A stretch of 64,000 nt of DNA from Antitrichia curtipendula (GCA_951230915.1 OX579638.1:22896696-22960695), one strand, 5' to 3'. Shown: positions 11,331-22,598, counted from the first letter of the stretch. Numbers and translations are program-made. Notes: generated by a model from the letters alone, not told the origin.

Positions 11331-12354
11331 ACACCCTAATTTTTTTCCATCTTTCAAATTCCATTTCTTATTTGACCTAAATCCCATCATTCCTTCATCA
11401 TTTTTCCCTAAATAATAGTGACCTACTTGAAAAATTGTCCTACTTCTAACCCTAATGCATTGTAATCATCTTCCTAGCATTTTTTCTTCCATTTTTTTTC
11501 ACATTTTTCCTTGCATTTTTCCACCAAGCTCTCTAAACACCTCATGCACACAAAATTGGGAGAGAGACAAGAGAGAGAGAGCTTGCAACCCTAATTTTGC
11601 TAATATCCACCTTTTAATGGATTATTTTTTCTAATTTTGTTCATCCATCACTACTTTTTTGTAAAAATACTAATTTGATGTAAAATGCGCCAAATTAGTG
11701 AAAATTGCACTAATATGGCATAGACTGCACTAATTTAGTGTTAAATCCCTCTAAATTATTGTTTTTTCTCCAATTTTATTGTTTTTATCCTACTTTAGTG
11801 GTTCCTTCACTAATCTAGTATTCTAGTAGTAATAGTTTTAAGTTTACTAACTTGTTTGTGTTTTTTCATGTTTATTATTTTTGTGGTTTTCATTTTACTT
11901 TTAGCTTCATTTCCTACTTGTAGTATTTTGATTTTAATTTTAATTTTATATTTTTGTACTTTCTATTTTTTTTGGTTTTTATTTTTATATTTTTTATACT
12001 TAATATTTCTTTTTGGTTTCTCTAATATCATTTTTCATTTGTAGGATTTTGTTTTCCTTTTCCCAAACATTTTATTAATTGCCTAATTTGGTTACTTTAC
12101 CCAATCTTGTTTAGAGTCTTTTTAGTTTTAAACCCCTATTTTTTCCTAGAATTTTCCCTTTATTTTCTCATAATTGCATTTAAAAGATTTTCACCCTAAA
12201 ATCCTAAAGCTCCTATCACTATCTAACAAAAAAAACTCCCTAATTCATAGTTATGATTTAATCGAGAGTACTAACACTTCCGGACTTGTAAATTCACAAA
12301 CATTGTTTATATTTCCCATTTTATAAAATGTGAATCAATATGGTGGTTTACAGG
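11331..12354. other. No gene; T-rich DNA
   Basis: Strongly T-rich plus strand with repeated CACTAATTTAGTG-like phrases at 11690-11830. The hydrophobic frame at 11856-12044 is a product of poly-T composition and is not supported as a gene. Confidence 0.5.
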
Positions 12355-12850
12355 TGTTGACCATTTGCCACGCCATTTCTGGGGCATTCGTGAGAATGCG
12401 ACGAACCTAGAGGCTTGAGGCTCGTAGGCATGTTGCCTTTCTGTTGGGCTACACGGTCACAACGGTCACACATGATAAACCTTGCACCTCTCACCATTTT
12501 TGCCTATGGGATGATATGTCCTATCTAATGTGGCTACTAAAATGGGTCCTTTGTGTAGGCCTCCATCATTCTATAATGTGGTATGGAATGTCTAAGTCTC
12601 TCCGGTGGACTGCCTTTGTGATACTTGTGGGACCATTCAAAGGCATCTCGGGGGTCCATATCTATTCCAATGCATTTGGCTACCTCTACTAGTACCAATT
12701 TTCATGGGTCGAGCCCTCATTTTCATGGGTCGGGGCTTCCTATCCTCTAATGCCACATGTCCATCATGGCAATCATCAACCAAAATTATGATCGGTTTTT
12801 TGGGCCCGCAGTACCATTTATAGGGCATCGTGGGATAATGGAGGAGGTCA
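12355..12850 (-). repeat. Probable 3' LTR of a gypsy-type element
   Basis: Read on the minus strand, the purine-rich tract at 12851-12870 is followed by a block that starts TGACCTCCTCC and ends GGTCAACA. This gives TG...CA ends typical of an LTR, about 496 bp long. The matching 5' LTR was not found, because the element is cut short on its other side. The left boundary is the nearest TG fitting the pattern and is uncertain. Confidence 0.4.
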
Positions 12851-12870
12851 CTCCCCTCCTCCAAAATTTT
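12851..12870 (-). other. Polypurine tract of the gypsy-type element
   Basis: On the minus strand this reads AAAATTTTGGAGGAGGGGAG, immediately before the putative LTR. A purine run at this place primes plus-strand DNA synthesis in LTR retrotransposons. Confidence 0.45.
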
Positions 12871-12998
12871 GGAGGCTTTCTAGACATGAAAGTGCGGTAG
12901 AATTATTTTTTGCCATCCATCAATTTCTCCATCTCGTGGATTGTACCATCTAAGTTGAGGTTATTTATGGCCTCGTATTCTATCTCATCTAGAGATGT

Positions 12999-13751
12999 CT
13001 AAACATTAGAATTTGGATCCGGTGGTTCATCCACCACACTTGTGGTGCTAGTGAAATTGACCACTTGGATCTTGGGAGTCTTGTGGTCTTCAAGATGTTC
13101 CTGAAGCCATGCAGCAAATTCCCCATCATCCTCCCAATCATAAAGACTAGGGCCCAAATTTTTAATGGGCCCTAAGTCAAGGGGATTTTCCCCCGTAGCC
13201 ACTATAGGATGCAACACCCCGACATTCTCTACCTTAGATCCCCTCTTGGTTTGGAGTTTTTCTTCCACTGGTAATCGGGTGGAAGCATGTCTAGAACCAA
13301 TAGTTATCTCAATGCGGTTGCCAAGTAGACCAAATGCTAACATCGACTTGCCAATGGACCAACTCTTGGAAGCATTGGCCCTTCTCATCCAATTATAGCC
13401 TAAAAAGAGAAGGTAGGCGTTTTTGTTTGTCATCAACTTCAACACGTGGAAGGTCAATATGTAAATCTCTCCTCCGGCCTCCACTTGGCAATTCACAATT
13501 TGACCAAGGGGGGTGACGGGGCGTTGATCCGCTACATTCACCACATATGGTGATGGGCCGGTGACCTTCAACCCTAAGCTTTCCATCGTGGAAAGTGGCA
13601 TAATATTTATGTCACTATTGCCATCTATCAAAGTCCCTAGGATGACTTTGTCTAAAATAGACACATCAGTTTCTAGTGCCCCATCATCCATTAAGGCACT
13701 AGAATAGATCCTAGCGGTTATCATTGTCTTCTGAGATTTTCGGGGAATCAT
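12999..13751 (-). pseudogene. Gypsy-type aspartic protease (retropepsin) region
   Basis: This 250-residue minus-strand frame contains LIDGNSDINIMPLSTMESLGL-like sequence, which corresponds to the active-site block of plant gypsy proteases (usually D-[SG]-G followed by a hydrophobic strand). Here the third position is Asn. Further on, FLGYNWMRRANA corresponds to the conserved strand near the end of the protease. Upstream in the same frame, ISIAQLIQVAPSLRK (about 13770-13815) matches the pre-protease segment of these polyproteins. A TAA at 13767-13769 separates the two, so the polyprotein is broken. The frame ends at 12999 without any reverse transcriptase, RNase H or integrase. Only a short remnant (about 12930-12995) lies between it and the polypurine tract. 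In the family the protease cleaves the gag-pol precursor. Confidence 0.7.
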
Positions 13752-14030
13752 GGCTCCCTCGTTGAATTATTTTCTCAAGGAAGGGGCCACTTGGATAAGT
13801 TGGGCTATAGAAATGTTAGCCCGGAGGGCACAAAGGTCCGCCCATAGGTCATATTCTTCTACCGGGTTGAAAACCCAGAAAGAAAGATTTTTTGGCACCT
13901 CATCATTTGGGTTGCTATTGTCCATCTTCCTCATCACTCAAGGGAGTGTTTAATGGCGCATTCTCCATAGAATGGTGATCTAATGGTGGCTCAAGGATGT
14001 TTTCCCGAGGTTTTTTTCTTAAAAACTCCC

Positions 14031-14717
14031 TCATAGCTTGGACTCCGCGGCTTCATCCGAATTGCTTCCCTTTTCGGAGATTGTATCAAAAAGGGGGTTA
14101 TCAAAGCGTTGTTGGCGTGTCATTACCACCACGTGTTGGCCCACAACCTTTCGACTAGTGGATGCCCCGGTGGTATCCTCATTCTCATGAATAATGAGAT
14201 GGGTACTTTTGTTTGCGGTGGCATCCAGGTTAGGAAGGGGCACATGAACCGGTGGTTGGCCCCCCTTGGGATAAATTACCACCTCATTGCAGGCATCTTG
14301 TGAAATTCTCGGTGGTGGATAAATGGCAGGCCACGGCATAGGAGGTGTAGGAGGGTGAGCCAGGTGAATTCCCATGTAGTATTGGACACTCACATTACTT
14401 GATCCCGGATCTACAACCTGATAATCATCTGGCAGTTGAGGAGGATTTGGTAGCGGTGCCAACAATTGTTCTAATGGAGGATAGGATGGTTGTACCCTAG
14501 GTTGGTGGACAAATGGTGGTGCCACCAATTGGGGTGCAAATGATGGTGCCTTAAATTGGGGATACCATTGCACTGGTTGAGGGTTTACATAATAACTATG
14601 TTGAGTTCCTTGTGGTGCCCTGTTGTAAAATAAATTTGGAGGACGGGTTTGAATGGCACTTGCGGGTTTAGGGTACAAGTAGTTCCTTGCATTAGAACAT
14701 CTCCACCAGTTCTCCAC
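14031..14717 (-). pseudogene. Gypsy-type gag C-terminal region, proline-rich
   Basis: A 228-residue minus-strand frame, rich in Pro, Gln and Tyr, lies directly upstream (in element orientation) of the protease frame. Its end (VVVMTRQQRFDNPLFD...EAAES) is typical of the linker before a gypsy protease. No CCHC knuckle is visible. It is separated from the protease by about 280 bp with frameshift and stops. The 5' part of gag and the 5' LTR are missing. The SINE-like unit at 14940-15104 lies just beyond the break. Confidence 0.5.
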
Positions 14718-14939
14718 AAATTGGACGTCCTACTATTGGTTTGGAGTGTGTCAAATACCCAAGCGAGACTGGTGTTGCTGGAAAGCCCCACCAATCATCT
14801 ACCATTGGAATACAACTTGTACACCATGTACACCATTGTATCCATGTATTTTTTTTATGGAATAAATGTTATTTTGCACAAATTTAAAAAAATTAAAAGA
14901 ATTTTTTTTTATTTTTAAATCTAAGATTTAAAAAATAAA

Positions 14940-15104
14940 TTAAAAAAAAAATCCAGCCTCAATATCTAACCTGGGCGACCCCAATACCCAACCTGGGCGA
15001 CCTCGATACCCGGGCATCCCACCAATTAAGTGGGTAGCCGAGTTCGAACCCTTGACCTCCTAAATGGGAGGTCGAATACTCATGGCCAGTACACCACGTT
15101 ATAA
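14940..15104 (-). mobile_element. tRNA-derived SINE with A and B boxes and T-rich tail
   Basis: On the minus strand a tRNA-like head carries an A-box-like TGGTGTACTGGCCAT (15096 to 15082) and a near-consensus B box GGTTCGAACT (15050 to 15041), about 46 nt apart, as in RNA polymerase III promoters. Between them lies a hairpin GACCTCC-CATTTA-GGAGGTC like a distorted anticodon arm. The body contains a 22-bp duplication (AACCTGGGCGACC at 14968 and 14990), and the unit ends in a T-rich tail. The T-arm pairing is weak, so it is not a working tRNA. A chance resemblance is unlikely given both boxes, but a second copy would be needed to fix its ends. Confidence 0.6.
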
Positions 15105-15187
15105 TTGCTTTGTGTAATGTAGGAGTAGAAATTTACTTGTATACTTCTTGCGATTTTTTTTTCATTTCATTTGTTAGTTCAGCAGAC

Positions 15188-15520
15188 TTTGATGGCCGTT
15201 TAGGCATAGTGGAAATGTCTTTTTCAGAAAACTTTGAACCAATAAAAATTGGGAAATCAAGTCACATTACATCTCCAAAAATCCGTTTGCAATTTGAAGT
15301 TTCCCTTAAAAAGTTATGGACAAAAATCAGAGAGGGTGTTTAAAAATGTCAAAGAAAATTTTCATTTAAACCCCTCTCTGAACTTTGCTCATAACTTATG
15401 ATTGGAGACTTCAAATTGCAAACGGATTTTTGGAGATAAAATTTAGCTTGATTTTCCAACTTTTTTTAGTTCAAAGTTTCTTAAAAAATGTTATTCTACT
15501 ATTCCTAAACGGTCACCAAA
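15188..15520. mobile_element. Foldback MITE, 333 bp
   Basis: The left arm (from TTTGATGGCCGTTTAGGCAT) and the right arm (ending CCTAAACGGTCACCAAA) are inverted copies over about 150 bp each, with a centre near 15355. The arms include ATCTCCAAAAATCCGTTTGCA against its complement at 15417-15437. The same palindrome family recurs inside both TA-flanked elements (17925-18240 and 19641-19976), and half a copy lies at 43780-43975. It has no coding capacity. Confidence 0.8.
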
Positions 15521-15539
15521 GTGTACTAACTTTAAAAAA

Positions 15540-16720
15540 TACGGGATTGTGAATGATCTAGTTTGAAAAGAAAATTCCATTTCACATAGAAATCCAACCT
15601 TGGTGATTTTAACATTGCCCAACTGAAATGCCAAAAAATTATTTGAAACTCTTTGAAGTCAATATGAACAAAATGAACAAAAAAGTATTGATTTTTTGGT
15701 TGATGTAGACGTTGTACAGTTGGGTACAGTTCATTTAAGAGTTGTCTATTGTGCCATTCCAATTTTGTTTGCATAGTATAGAGAAATTTTGGAATTTCTT
15801 GTCTTGTATAATTAATACTCAATTCTTATGCAATCCCAATCAAGCATATCAAACTTAAGTTCCAAAAATGCAAAATTCTATTTTTGGTGAATTTTTGAAG
15901 CCAATTTGCATAGTTATACATGATATTTTATTGAAAACAATTGGTGATAATAATTCAATTGTATAGATATGTAGGAAACATTCATATGCACATCTTTCAT
16001 ATTAAAAAGCACCCCCTTAAGTAACAAAAATATTATCTAGGACAAGTTCCATATGAGGCGTCATATGATCAAACTTTGTAAACATAGATATCTTTATATT
16101 TCAAGTAGATTTTGGCAAAGTAGTTGTACCATCATATTCTGATTTACAAAATTAGTCACAATGTGCGGGTCAAATAGGAAATCTAGTTAAAATATATAAA
16201 TATGTATTTGGCAAAGTTTGGTCATGTAATGCCTCACATTTAACTCTTCCTTGCTCATATTTTTGTTACTTAAGGGATGTTTTTTAATATGAAAGACATG
16301 CATATGGATGTTCTTTACATATCTAAGCAATTGAATTAAGAAGTTCATCACCAATTGTTTTCTATAAAATATTACGTATAACCATGCAAATTGGCTTTAA
16401 AAATTCACCAAAAATGATATTTTGCATTTTTTGGAACAAAAATTTGGTATACTTGATTGGAATTGTGTAAGAATTGAGTATTAATTATGCAAATAAAATT
16501 TCCAATTTTTCTCTATACTGTGCAAACAAAATTTGAATGGCACAATAGGCAATTTGGAAATGGACTGTACCCTATTGTACTATCCGAATCAACAAATTTC
16601 TTTGACCATTTTGTTAACTTGTGCCAAATCAACAAAAAATTATAAAAAAAAGATCAAAGCAATACCCAATGAACAAAAATTTGGTTTTCTATCCTATTTG
16701 GAATATTCTAGATTGCACCC
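15540..16720. repeat. Near-complete palindrome of about 1.2 kb
   Basis: The sequence folds on a centre near 16150. Matching pairs include 15795-15830 against 16470-16495 (AATTAATACTCAATTCTTA and its complement), 16008-16036 against 16256-16280 (CCCTTAAGTAACAAAAATAT), and 16045-16085 against 16205-16250. The outer parts are more diverged. It is probably a foldback transposon or two head-to-head copies. Its transcript would form a long imperfect hairpin. Confidence 0.7.
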
Positions 16721-17254
16721 ACTATTAGTTGCTCAATTTTGCTTCACAGTGACCAATTTTAAACCTACAATCTTGCATTTACAAAGGTTACTTTTAACCA
16801 AAATTACCACATGAATCACTTATTGAAATGGTTGTAAATTTTTTATACTTAAAACTATTCATTGTTCTTAGGGACTTTTGTTAAAAAGAATAAAAAAAGA
16901 AAAAATTTAAATTCTTTATTTGCATTAGATCGTTTGGTGCATCCAAAAAAATTCAAAAATTTTGTGATTTGTTTTTTACAAAATTGAGATAGTTGAATAT
17001 TTTTTTTTTTTCCACAATGGACTTTGGATATTTTTAGCAATGTAATTTCTTTTTTCAATTTCCTTTTGGTAATATATAATTCAAGCATTTTTATGTATCT
17101 AGAAAAAAATTTGAAAAATTTGAAAATTATTTTTTTGGACAAGATTGTAATGGCTGGGAGTTGGATTTTCTGAAAATCGGACTTTGGATATTCTTAGTGA
17201 TGTTAAAATCTTTTTTTCCATTTTTTTTTGTAGCAGATTATGCAAGCTCTTATG
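16721..17254. repeat. Diverged tandem units of about 150 bp; no gene
   Basis: A unit containing GGACTTTGGATATTTTTAGC occurs at about 17020 and 17175, and again after the next element (about 18735). It is followed each time by a T-rich tract. The TA-flanked element at 17257 was inserted into this array; its un-inserted neighbour unit (around 17095-17105) shows the empty site. Confidence 0.55.
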
Positions 17255-17256
17255 TA

Positions 17257-18638
17257 CATCACAAAGTTTAGAACTTACAGATTGACAATGAATATTGCAT
17301 GGTTACTGTTATTTCATGGGTGCATACGTTAATTTACAACTTATCGCATTGTTACAATGCACACGATTACTGCAAAAAATTGGTACTACTTTGTAATCAG
17401 TATTAACTATGTAATTTCTTTACATTAATCACAAGTGCACAAAAGATACAATTTATGCATGAAAAATTATTATCTTTGTTGTGCATTTTCTGTGTGTTGA
17501 AATACACAAAAAATCCATGACAATAATGTCACTACCATTAGCATTTCAGTAAAACTTATTAACTGGGATCAGTGTTCAAAAAATTATTGTCAATGTTCAA
17601 ATGATGATCACCAATCTAATTAACAAAAAAAATTGACTTCATTAAATTTCTTGCATTTTGTTTGTCATGACTTGATTAGTTGTACACAATCTAATGACCA
17701 TCAAATTCTAGCTTGAGTTGGATCCATCAGTAGGCCACCAACAAAACTTGGCAATGTAGTGAACGAACCACTTGACTACAAGAGGTGTGAAGGATGAGTG
17801 GGGAGATCCCATTTTAATTTGAAATCCATTCAGTGAGCATTCAAACGATATGGGATAACTGGAAAATGAGAGTTGCACCGCTCATAGTCAAAACGTAGGA
17901 ATTGAGTTTAAGACTAAAATTTCAGACCTCATTTAGGCATAGTATATTAGTTTTTTGAAAAAAACTTCAAACTAAATCAAGTTAAATTTCATCTCCAAAA
18001 ACCGGTTTGAGATTTCAAGCTTCCAATAAAAGATTATAGACAAATTTCAGAGAGGCGTTTGAAAGGAATTGTTTTTGACATTTTTAAACATCCTCTTTGA
18101 AACTTGTCCATAATTTTTGAGTGGAATATTGAAATGTCAAACGAATTTTCGGAAATGAAACTCAACTTAATTTTCAAACTTATTTTAGTTCAAAGTTTTT
18201 TTTAAATAGTTATTCTACTATGACTAAATGAGGTCTGATTTTCTACTTTGAATACAATTCCTGTTTTTCCAATTGACTTAGTACTAAAATCGTGCAAGAT
18301 AAAAAAATGCAATGCTAGTACAATAACTATGCACAGACATTTTGTTGTATGATTATTGCACTAATTTCATATGTCTAAAATAAGCACTAATGTTGCACAA
18401 TATCAGCCGCCCATCGCTAAAACACTAAAGTCATACAGATTTTGTCACACATAGTTATCGTGCAACTTCAACATTTCAAATTCAAATATGAATGACATGC
18501 TTAAACCACACTATAATCCTCAATGAAAATATCGTGTTGTAATAATAGTTTTTAGTGAACGAATGTAACATAAAAGTAATGCCCGACGACAATTGTATGA
18601 TTACTAGTGACAATTCGTAACAAAGGAACTTTGTGATG
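17257..18638. mobile_element. TA-flanked non-autonomous DNA transposon, copy 1 (1382 bp)
   Basis: Ends are CATCACAAAGTT and AACTTTGTGATG, flanked by TA on both sides (17255-17256, 18639-18640). It is an inverted, roughly 85-90% similar copy of the element at 19242-20628. The neighbouring tandem unit near 17095-17105 (TTTTTATG-TA-TCTAG) corresponds to the insertion site with a single TA, supporting a TA duplication as in Tc1/mariner elements. It encloses a palindromic insert at 17925-18240. No transposase frame is present, so it would need an enzyme supplied elsewhere. Confidence 0.75.
17925..18240. repeat. Inner palindrome within TA element copy 1
   Basis: TCAGACCTCATTTAGGCATA at the left and CTAAATGAGGTCTGA at the right are inverted. 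The arms pair through ATCTCCAAAAACCGGTTTGA against TCAAACGAATTTTCGGAAAT. It belongs to the same family as the MITE at 15188-15520 and the palindrome at 19641-19976. Confidence 0.75.
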
Positions 18639-19129
18639 TATTTCTAGAAAAATATTTGTAAAAAATTTCAAAAAATATTCTTTTCTGAAAAAGTCATGAT
18701 TGATTAGGTTGGAGCTGTTCATTTTTCAAAGAAGATTACGGATATTTTTAGCAATGTTAAAAACCGCTTTTTTTCGCAAATAAAATTTACAGCTTTCCTT
18801 TCAATTTTTTAAGAAATGCCTTCAATCAGTGTCCATGTCGCATGGATTCCGTACAAGTTGATTCAGGACGTAATCAATGATGCTTTCATCAAGCATTACT
18901 TAGACACTGAATCTGCACGAAATTGGTTAAATACGGCTTCTGTGCAACATTAACATGATGGTAATATACACGGAAGAGACACGATATACATATTGTCATA
19001 ATGGATGTTGTTTACGTGCGAATGGGACACTTTGAAGCCCACGTAATCCGTACGTTTGTATGAACCAATGGAATCCGTACGACAAAAATGGACATTCAAT
19101 CATATAGGAAGTTCGAGATGTAGATAGTC

Positions 19130-19239
19130 TTCATGAAAAACAATATCACAACTGACAAAGAGCCATTGTGTTTCTTGATCATATAGTCGATATCCTTTAA
19201 TGCCATTAGGGTTACCATAGCCGAGAAATATACACTTAA
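19130..19239 (-). pseudogene. Copia integrase C-terminal segment
   Basis: The minus strand encodes KCIFLGYGNPNGIKGYRLYD followed by a segment ending SCDIVFHED. This matches the strongly conserved copia block after the integrase core (K-C-[IV]-F-[LI]-G-Y ... K-G-Y-[RK]-[LC]-[YF]-[DN] ... [SR]-x-D-V-x-F-x-E). It continues the frame that stops at 20631 on the other side of the TA-flanked element. Beyond about 19090 no copia homology is visible. Confidence 0.8.
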
Positions 19240-19241
19240 TA

Positions 19242-20628
19242 CATCACAAAGTTCCTTTGTCACGAATTGTCACTAGTAATCGTACGATTATCGTCGGGCA
19301 TTGCTTTCATGTTACATTCGTTCATTAAAAAATATTATTACAACACGATATTTCCATTCAAGACTACAATGTGGTTCAAGCATGTTATTCATATTTAAAT
19401 TTGAAATGTTGAAGTTGTACGATAACTATGTGTAACAAAATCTGTATGACTTTAGTGTTTTAGCGATGGGTGACTGATATCGTGCAACATTAGCGCTTAT
19501 TTTAGACATATAAAATTAGTGCAATAATCATACAACATCATGTCTGTGCATAGTTATTGTACTAGCATTGCATTTTTTTATCTTTCACGATTTTAGTACT
19601 AAGTCAATTGAAAAGCAGGAATTGTGTTCAAAGTAAAAAATCAGACCTCATTTAGGCATAGTAGAATAAATATTTAAGAAAAACTTTGAACTAAAACAAG
19701 TTGTAAAATTAAGTTGAGTTTCATTTCCAAAAATCCGTTTGACATTTCAATATTCCACTCAAAAGTCATGGACAAGTTTCAACGAGGATGTTTAAAAATG
19801 TCAAAAACAATTCCTTTCAAACGTCTCTCTGAAATTTGTCTGATATAATTTTTGATTGGAGGCTTGAAATCTCAAACCGATTTTTAGAGATGAAACTTAA
19901 CCTGATTTACCAACTTTTTTTAGTTTGAAGTTTTTTCCAAAAAGCTAATATACTATGCCTAAATGAGGTCTGAAATTTTAGTCTTAACTCAATTCCTACG
20001 TTTCGACAATGAGCGGTGCAACTCTCATTTTCTAAGTATCCCATATCGTTTGAGTGCTCACTGGATGGATTTCAAAATAAAAGAGATCTCCCCACTCACA
20101 CTTCTCACCAATTTCCAGTCAAGTGGTTCCTTCACTACGTCTCCAAGTTTCTTGGCGGCCTACTAATGGATCCAACTGAAGCTAGAATTTGATGGCCATT
20201 AAATTATATACAACTAATCAAGTCATGATAAATAAAATTCAAGAAATTTAATGATGTAAAAAATTATTGTTAATTAGATTGGTGATCTTCATTGACAATA
20301 ATTTTTTAAACATTGATACCAGTTAATAAATTTTATTGCACTGCAAATGGCAGTGACATTATTGTCATGGATTTTTCGTGTATTTCAACACACAGAAAAT
20401 GCACAGCAAAGATAATAAATTTTCATGCATAAATTGTATCTTTTGCGCACTTGTGATGATTGTAAAGAAGTTACATAGTTAATACTGAATACAAAATAGT
20501 ACCAATTTTTTGCAGTAATCGTGTGTATCGTAACGATGCGATAAGTTGTAAATTATTGTACGCACCCATGAAATAACAGTAACCATGCAATATTCATTGT
20601 CAATCTGTAGGTTCTAAACTTTGTGATG
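19242..20628. mobile_element. TA-flanked non-autonomous DNA transposon, copy 2 (1387 bp)
   Basis: Ends are CATCACAAAGTTCC and AACTTTGTGATG, with TA on each side (19240-19241, 20629-20630). It interrupts the copia integrase. Deleting the element plus one TA joins ...LEVKT to IKCIFLGYG in one frame, which is direct support for a 2-bp TA duplication. It is the inverted homologue of 17257-18638 and also holds the inner palindrome (19641-19976). There is no coding region. Terminal repeats are only about 14 bp, unlike the long foldback MITEs around it. The TA target suggests mobilisation by a Tc1/mariner-type transposase. Confidence 0.85.
19641..19976. repeat. Inner palindrome within TA element copy 2
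   Basis: TCAGACCTCATTTAGGCATA (19641) pairs with its exact-type complement TATGCCTAAATGAGGTCTGA ending at about 19970. The arms match those of 17925-18240. Its presence in both copies shows the palindrome was already inside the TA element before it spread. Confidence 0.8.
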
Positions 20629-20630
20629 TA

Positions 20631-21559
20631 GTTTTAACTTCAAGTTTCATTCTAAGATGATCATGAATATGGGCATAAGCAGGACAACCGTAAATATGGA
20701 GGTTACTTAAATCAAGTTTCAAACCTATCCAGAGCTCATAAGGCATGATATTTGCCAAAGTTGAGGTATATGAAGAATTCTATAAATAACAAGTTGTGGA
20801 CACAACTTCGGCCCAGAAAGAATTTGGCAAATGGGCAACATAAAGCATACATCGAGAAGCTTCGAATAGTATCCGATTTTTGCATTCTGAAATTCCATTT
20901 TGTGCTGGCCTATAAGAAGTAGTAAATTGGTGCTGAATGCCATGATCAAGATAGAATGTATTAAAGGCTTTAGATGTGAATTTGTCCCCATTATCAAATC
21001 TAAGAATGAGAATCTTGTGGTCAGTAAATTGATTTTCCACAAGTTGTTTATAATTCTGAAAATAATTTAAAACTTCTGATTTCTTTATTAGTAAATACAC
21101 GGTAGTAAACCTTGAGAAGTTGTTGATAACAGTGAGAAAATAAGTAGCGCCACCAAGGGATGGTGTGCGCATAGGTCCACACAAATCTGTGTGAATTAAT
21201 GCAAGCGGCACAGTAGCTCGCATAGCGCCATCAAGTGGGTAAGGTAATTTTGTTTGTTTGCCGAATAAACAACCTTCACACAATGGTAAACTTGATTTTA
21301 CATTTGACAAACCTTTGACCAAATTTTGTGAAATCATAGGATTCATGGAAAAAATGTTGATATGTCCAAGCCGATAATGCCATTTGAGCGTATCAGTGGC
21401 AGGTTGTATTAGAGTCTTTGCCATGCTAGCCAAATCAGATGATTAAATGTCAACTCCAAGGATGAATAGAGTTCCATCCTTGGGTAAGTGAAATTGATTT
21501 TGTACCCTTGATTTTGGTGATCTTGTTTTAATAATATATTGTGTTTTAGTAAAGGTTAA
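20631..21559 (-). pseudogene. Copia GAG-pre-integrase and integrase core
   Basis: The minus strand encodes the HHCC region (WHYRLGHIN ... CEGCLFGK), then the integrase core. The core has the three acidic positions in their usual contexts: IHTDLCGP, LRFDNGDKF and NGISECKNR. It continues with FWAEVV and HIYGCPAYAHI. A stop lies upstream (about 21445, after LGVDI) and another after the YL near 20780, so the copy is inactive. In copia elements this enzyme inserts the cDNA. The upstream end runs directly into the TTAA site used by the element at 21560-25128. Confidence 0.85.
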
Positions 21560-22157
21560 CCCCTAAAGGACCAAACAGCGTTTTTTGACAACATAGCATT
21601 TTTGGTCAGGCTACTACTTGTAGAATAATGAATATTTTGGATTGAAATTTTTTGAGCACATGTGGACGAGGAGTAGCTTTTGAGGGCAATTTGTTTCATT
21701 CCATTCTAACTCATAGAAAAAAAGTTGTTATAAGAAATGTGATTTTCCGTGTTCGTGGGGCAGCACGGGCACGTCCATTTACACTAAGGTTGAAAATTTG
21801 GAACCATTGCCCAACGACTGCCGGGCAGAGCTGAGGGCAGTGTGTCCACTCCCTGGAAAACGGGTTCCCAGCCATGGTGTCAGTCCCTGGACTGAGCACA
21901 TTTATAACAGGTGCAGAAAGAATCGACTTTCACATGAAAGGTCGTTACTGGTGCCATGGGCTCCCTTTCAAAATACAGTTACACGACTGTAGTAAGGCCA
22001 GAATCTGCTGATTATCTAGCTTATTGAAGAAAAAAATTCTTAATTTTTTTAGGACTTTCATGAACATGAGTGTACAATTGCATAAGTAGTTTCAGAAGTA
22101 GTTTCATGACAAAGTTGCTACCTAAACTTGAATTCATGTCCACAAATAAGAAAACCC

Positions 22158-22598
22158 TAAAACCTAAAACAAAAAAGGATGAATTTGAAAATAAAATATG
22201 AAGTCATTATGCTTGTTCCACTTTTTACCCTCCAAGTATGTGGGGCTGCTTTGGAAGTCATCCTTCACACAATGCACACACCTCATACTTGGAAAAAGTG
22301 TGAAAAAACCTAAAACAAATAAGGATGAATTTGAAAATACAAACAAGAAGCATGGTGCTTGTTCCACTTTTTACCCTCCAAGTATGTGGGGACGCTTTGG
22401 AAGTCATCCTTCACACAATGCACACACCTCATACTTGGAAAAAGTGTGAAAAAACCTAAAACAAATAAGGATGAATTTGAAAATACAAACAAGAAGCATG
22501 GTGCTTGTTCCACTTTTTACCCTCCAAGTATGTGGGATGCTTTGGAAGTCATCCTTCACACAATGCACACACCTCATACTTGGAAAAAGTGTGAAAAA
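22158..22598. repeat. 146-bp tandem repeat, three copies
   Basis: Copies start at about 22158, 22304 and 22450 and are almost identical. Each contains an inverted pair CCAAGTATG ... CATACTTGG enclosing about 60 bases, so each unit could fold as a hairpin. Open frames here repeat with the unit and are not genes. It lies within the TTAA element. Confidence 0.9.

Noticed and set aside
11856..12044. Hydrophobic frame resembling a membrane peptide
   Set aside because: Composed of poly-T codons (Phe, Leu, Ile); T-rich sequence gives such frames by chance.
15030..15104. A functional tRNA gene on the minus strand
   Set aside because: A and B boxes are present, but the T arm pairs badly, the anticodon loop has the wrong size and no acceptor stem is seen; better explained as a SINE head.
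17257..20628. One large foldback transposon of 3.4 kb
   Set aside because: The right arm alone is bounded by copia coding sequence on both sides, with TA at its own ends, so the two arms are separate insertions in opposite orientation.
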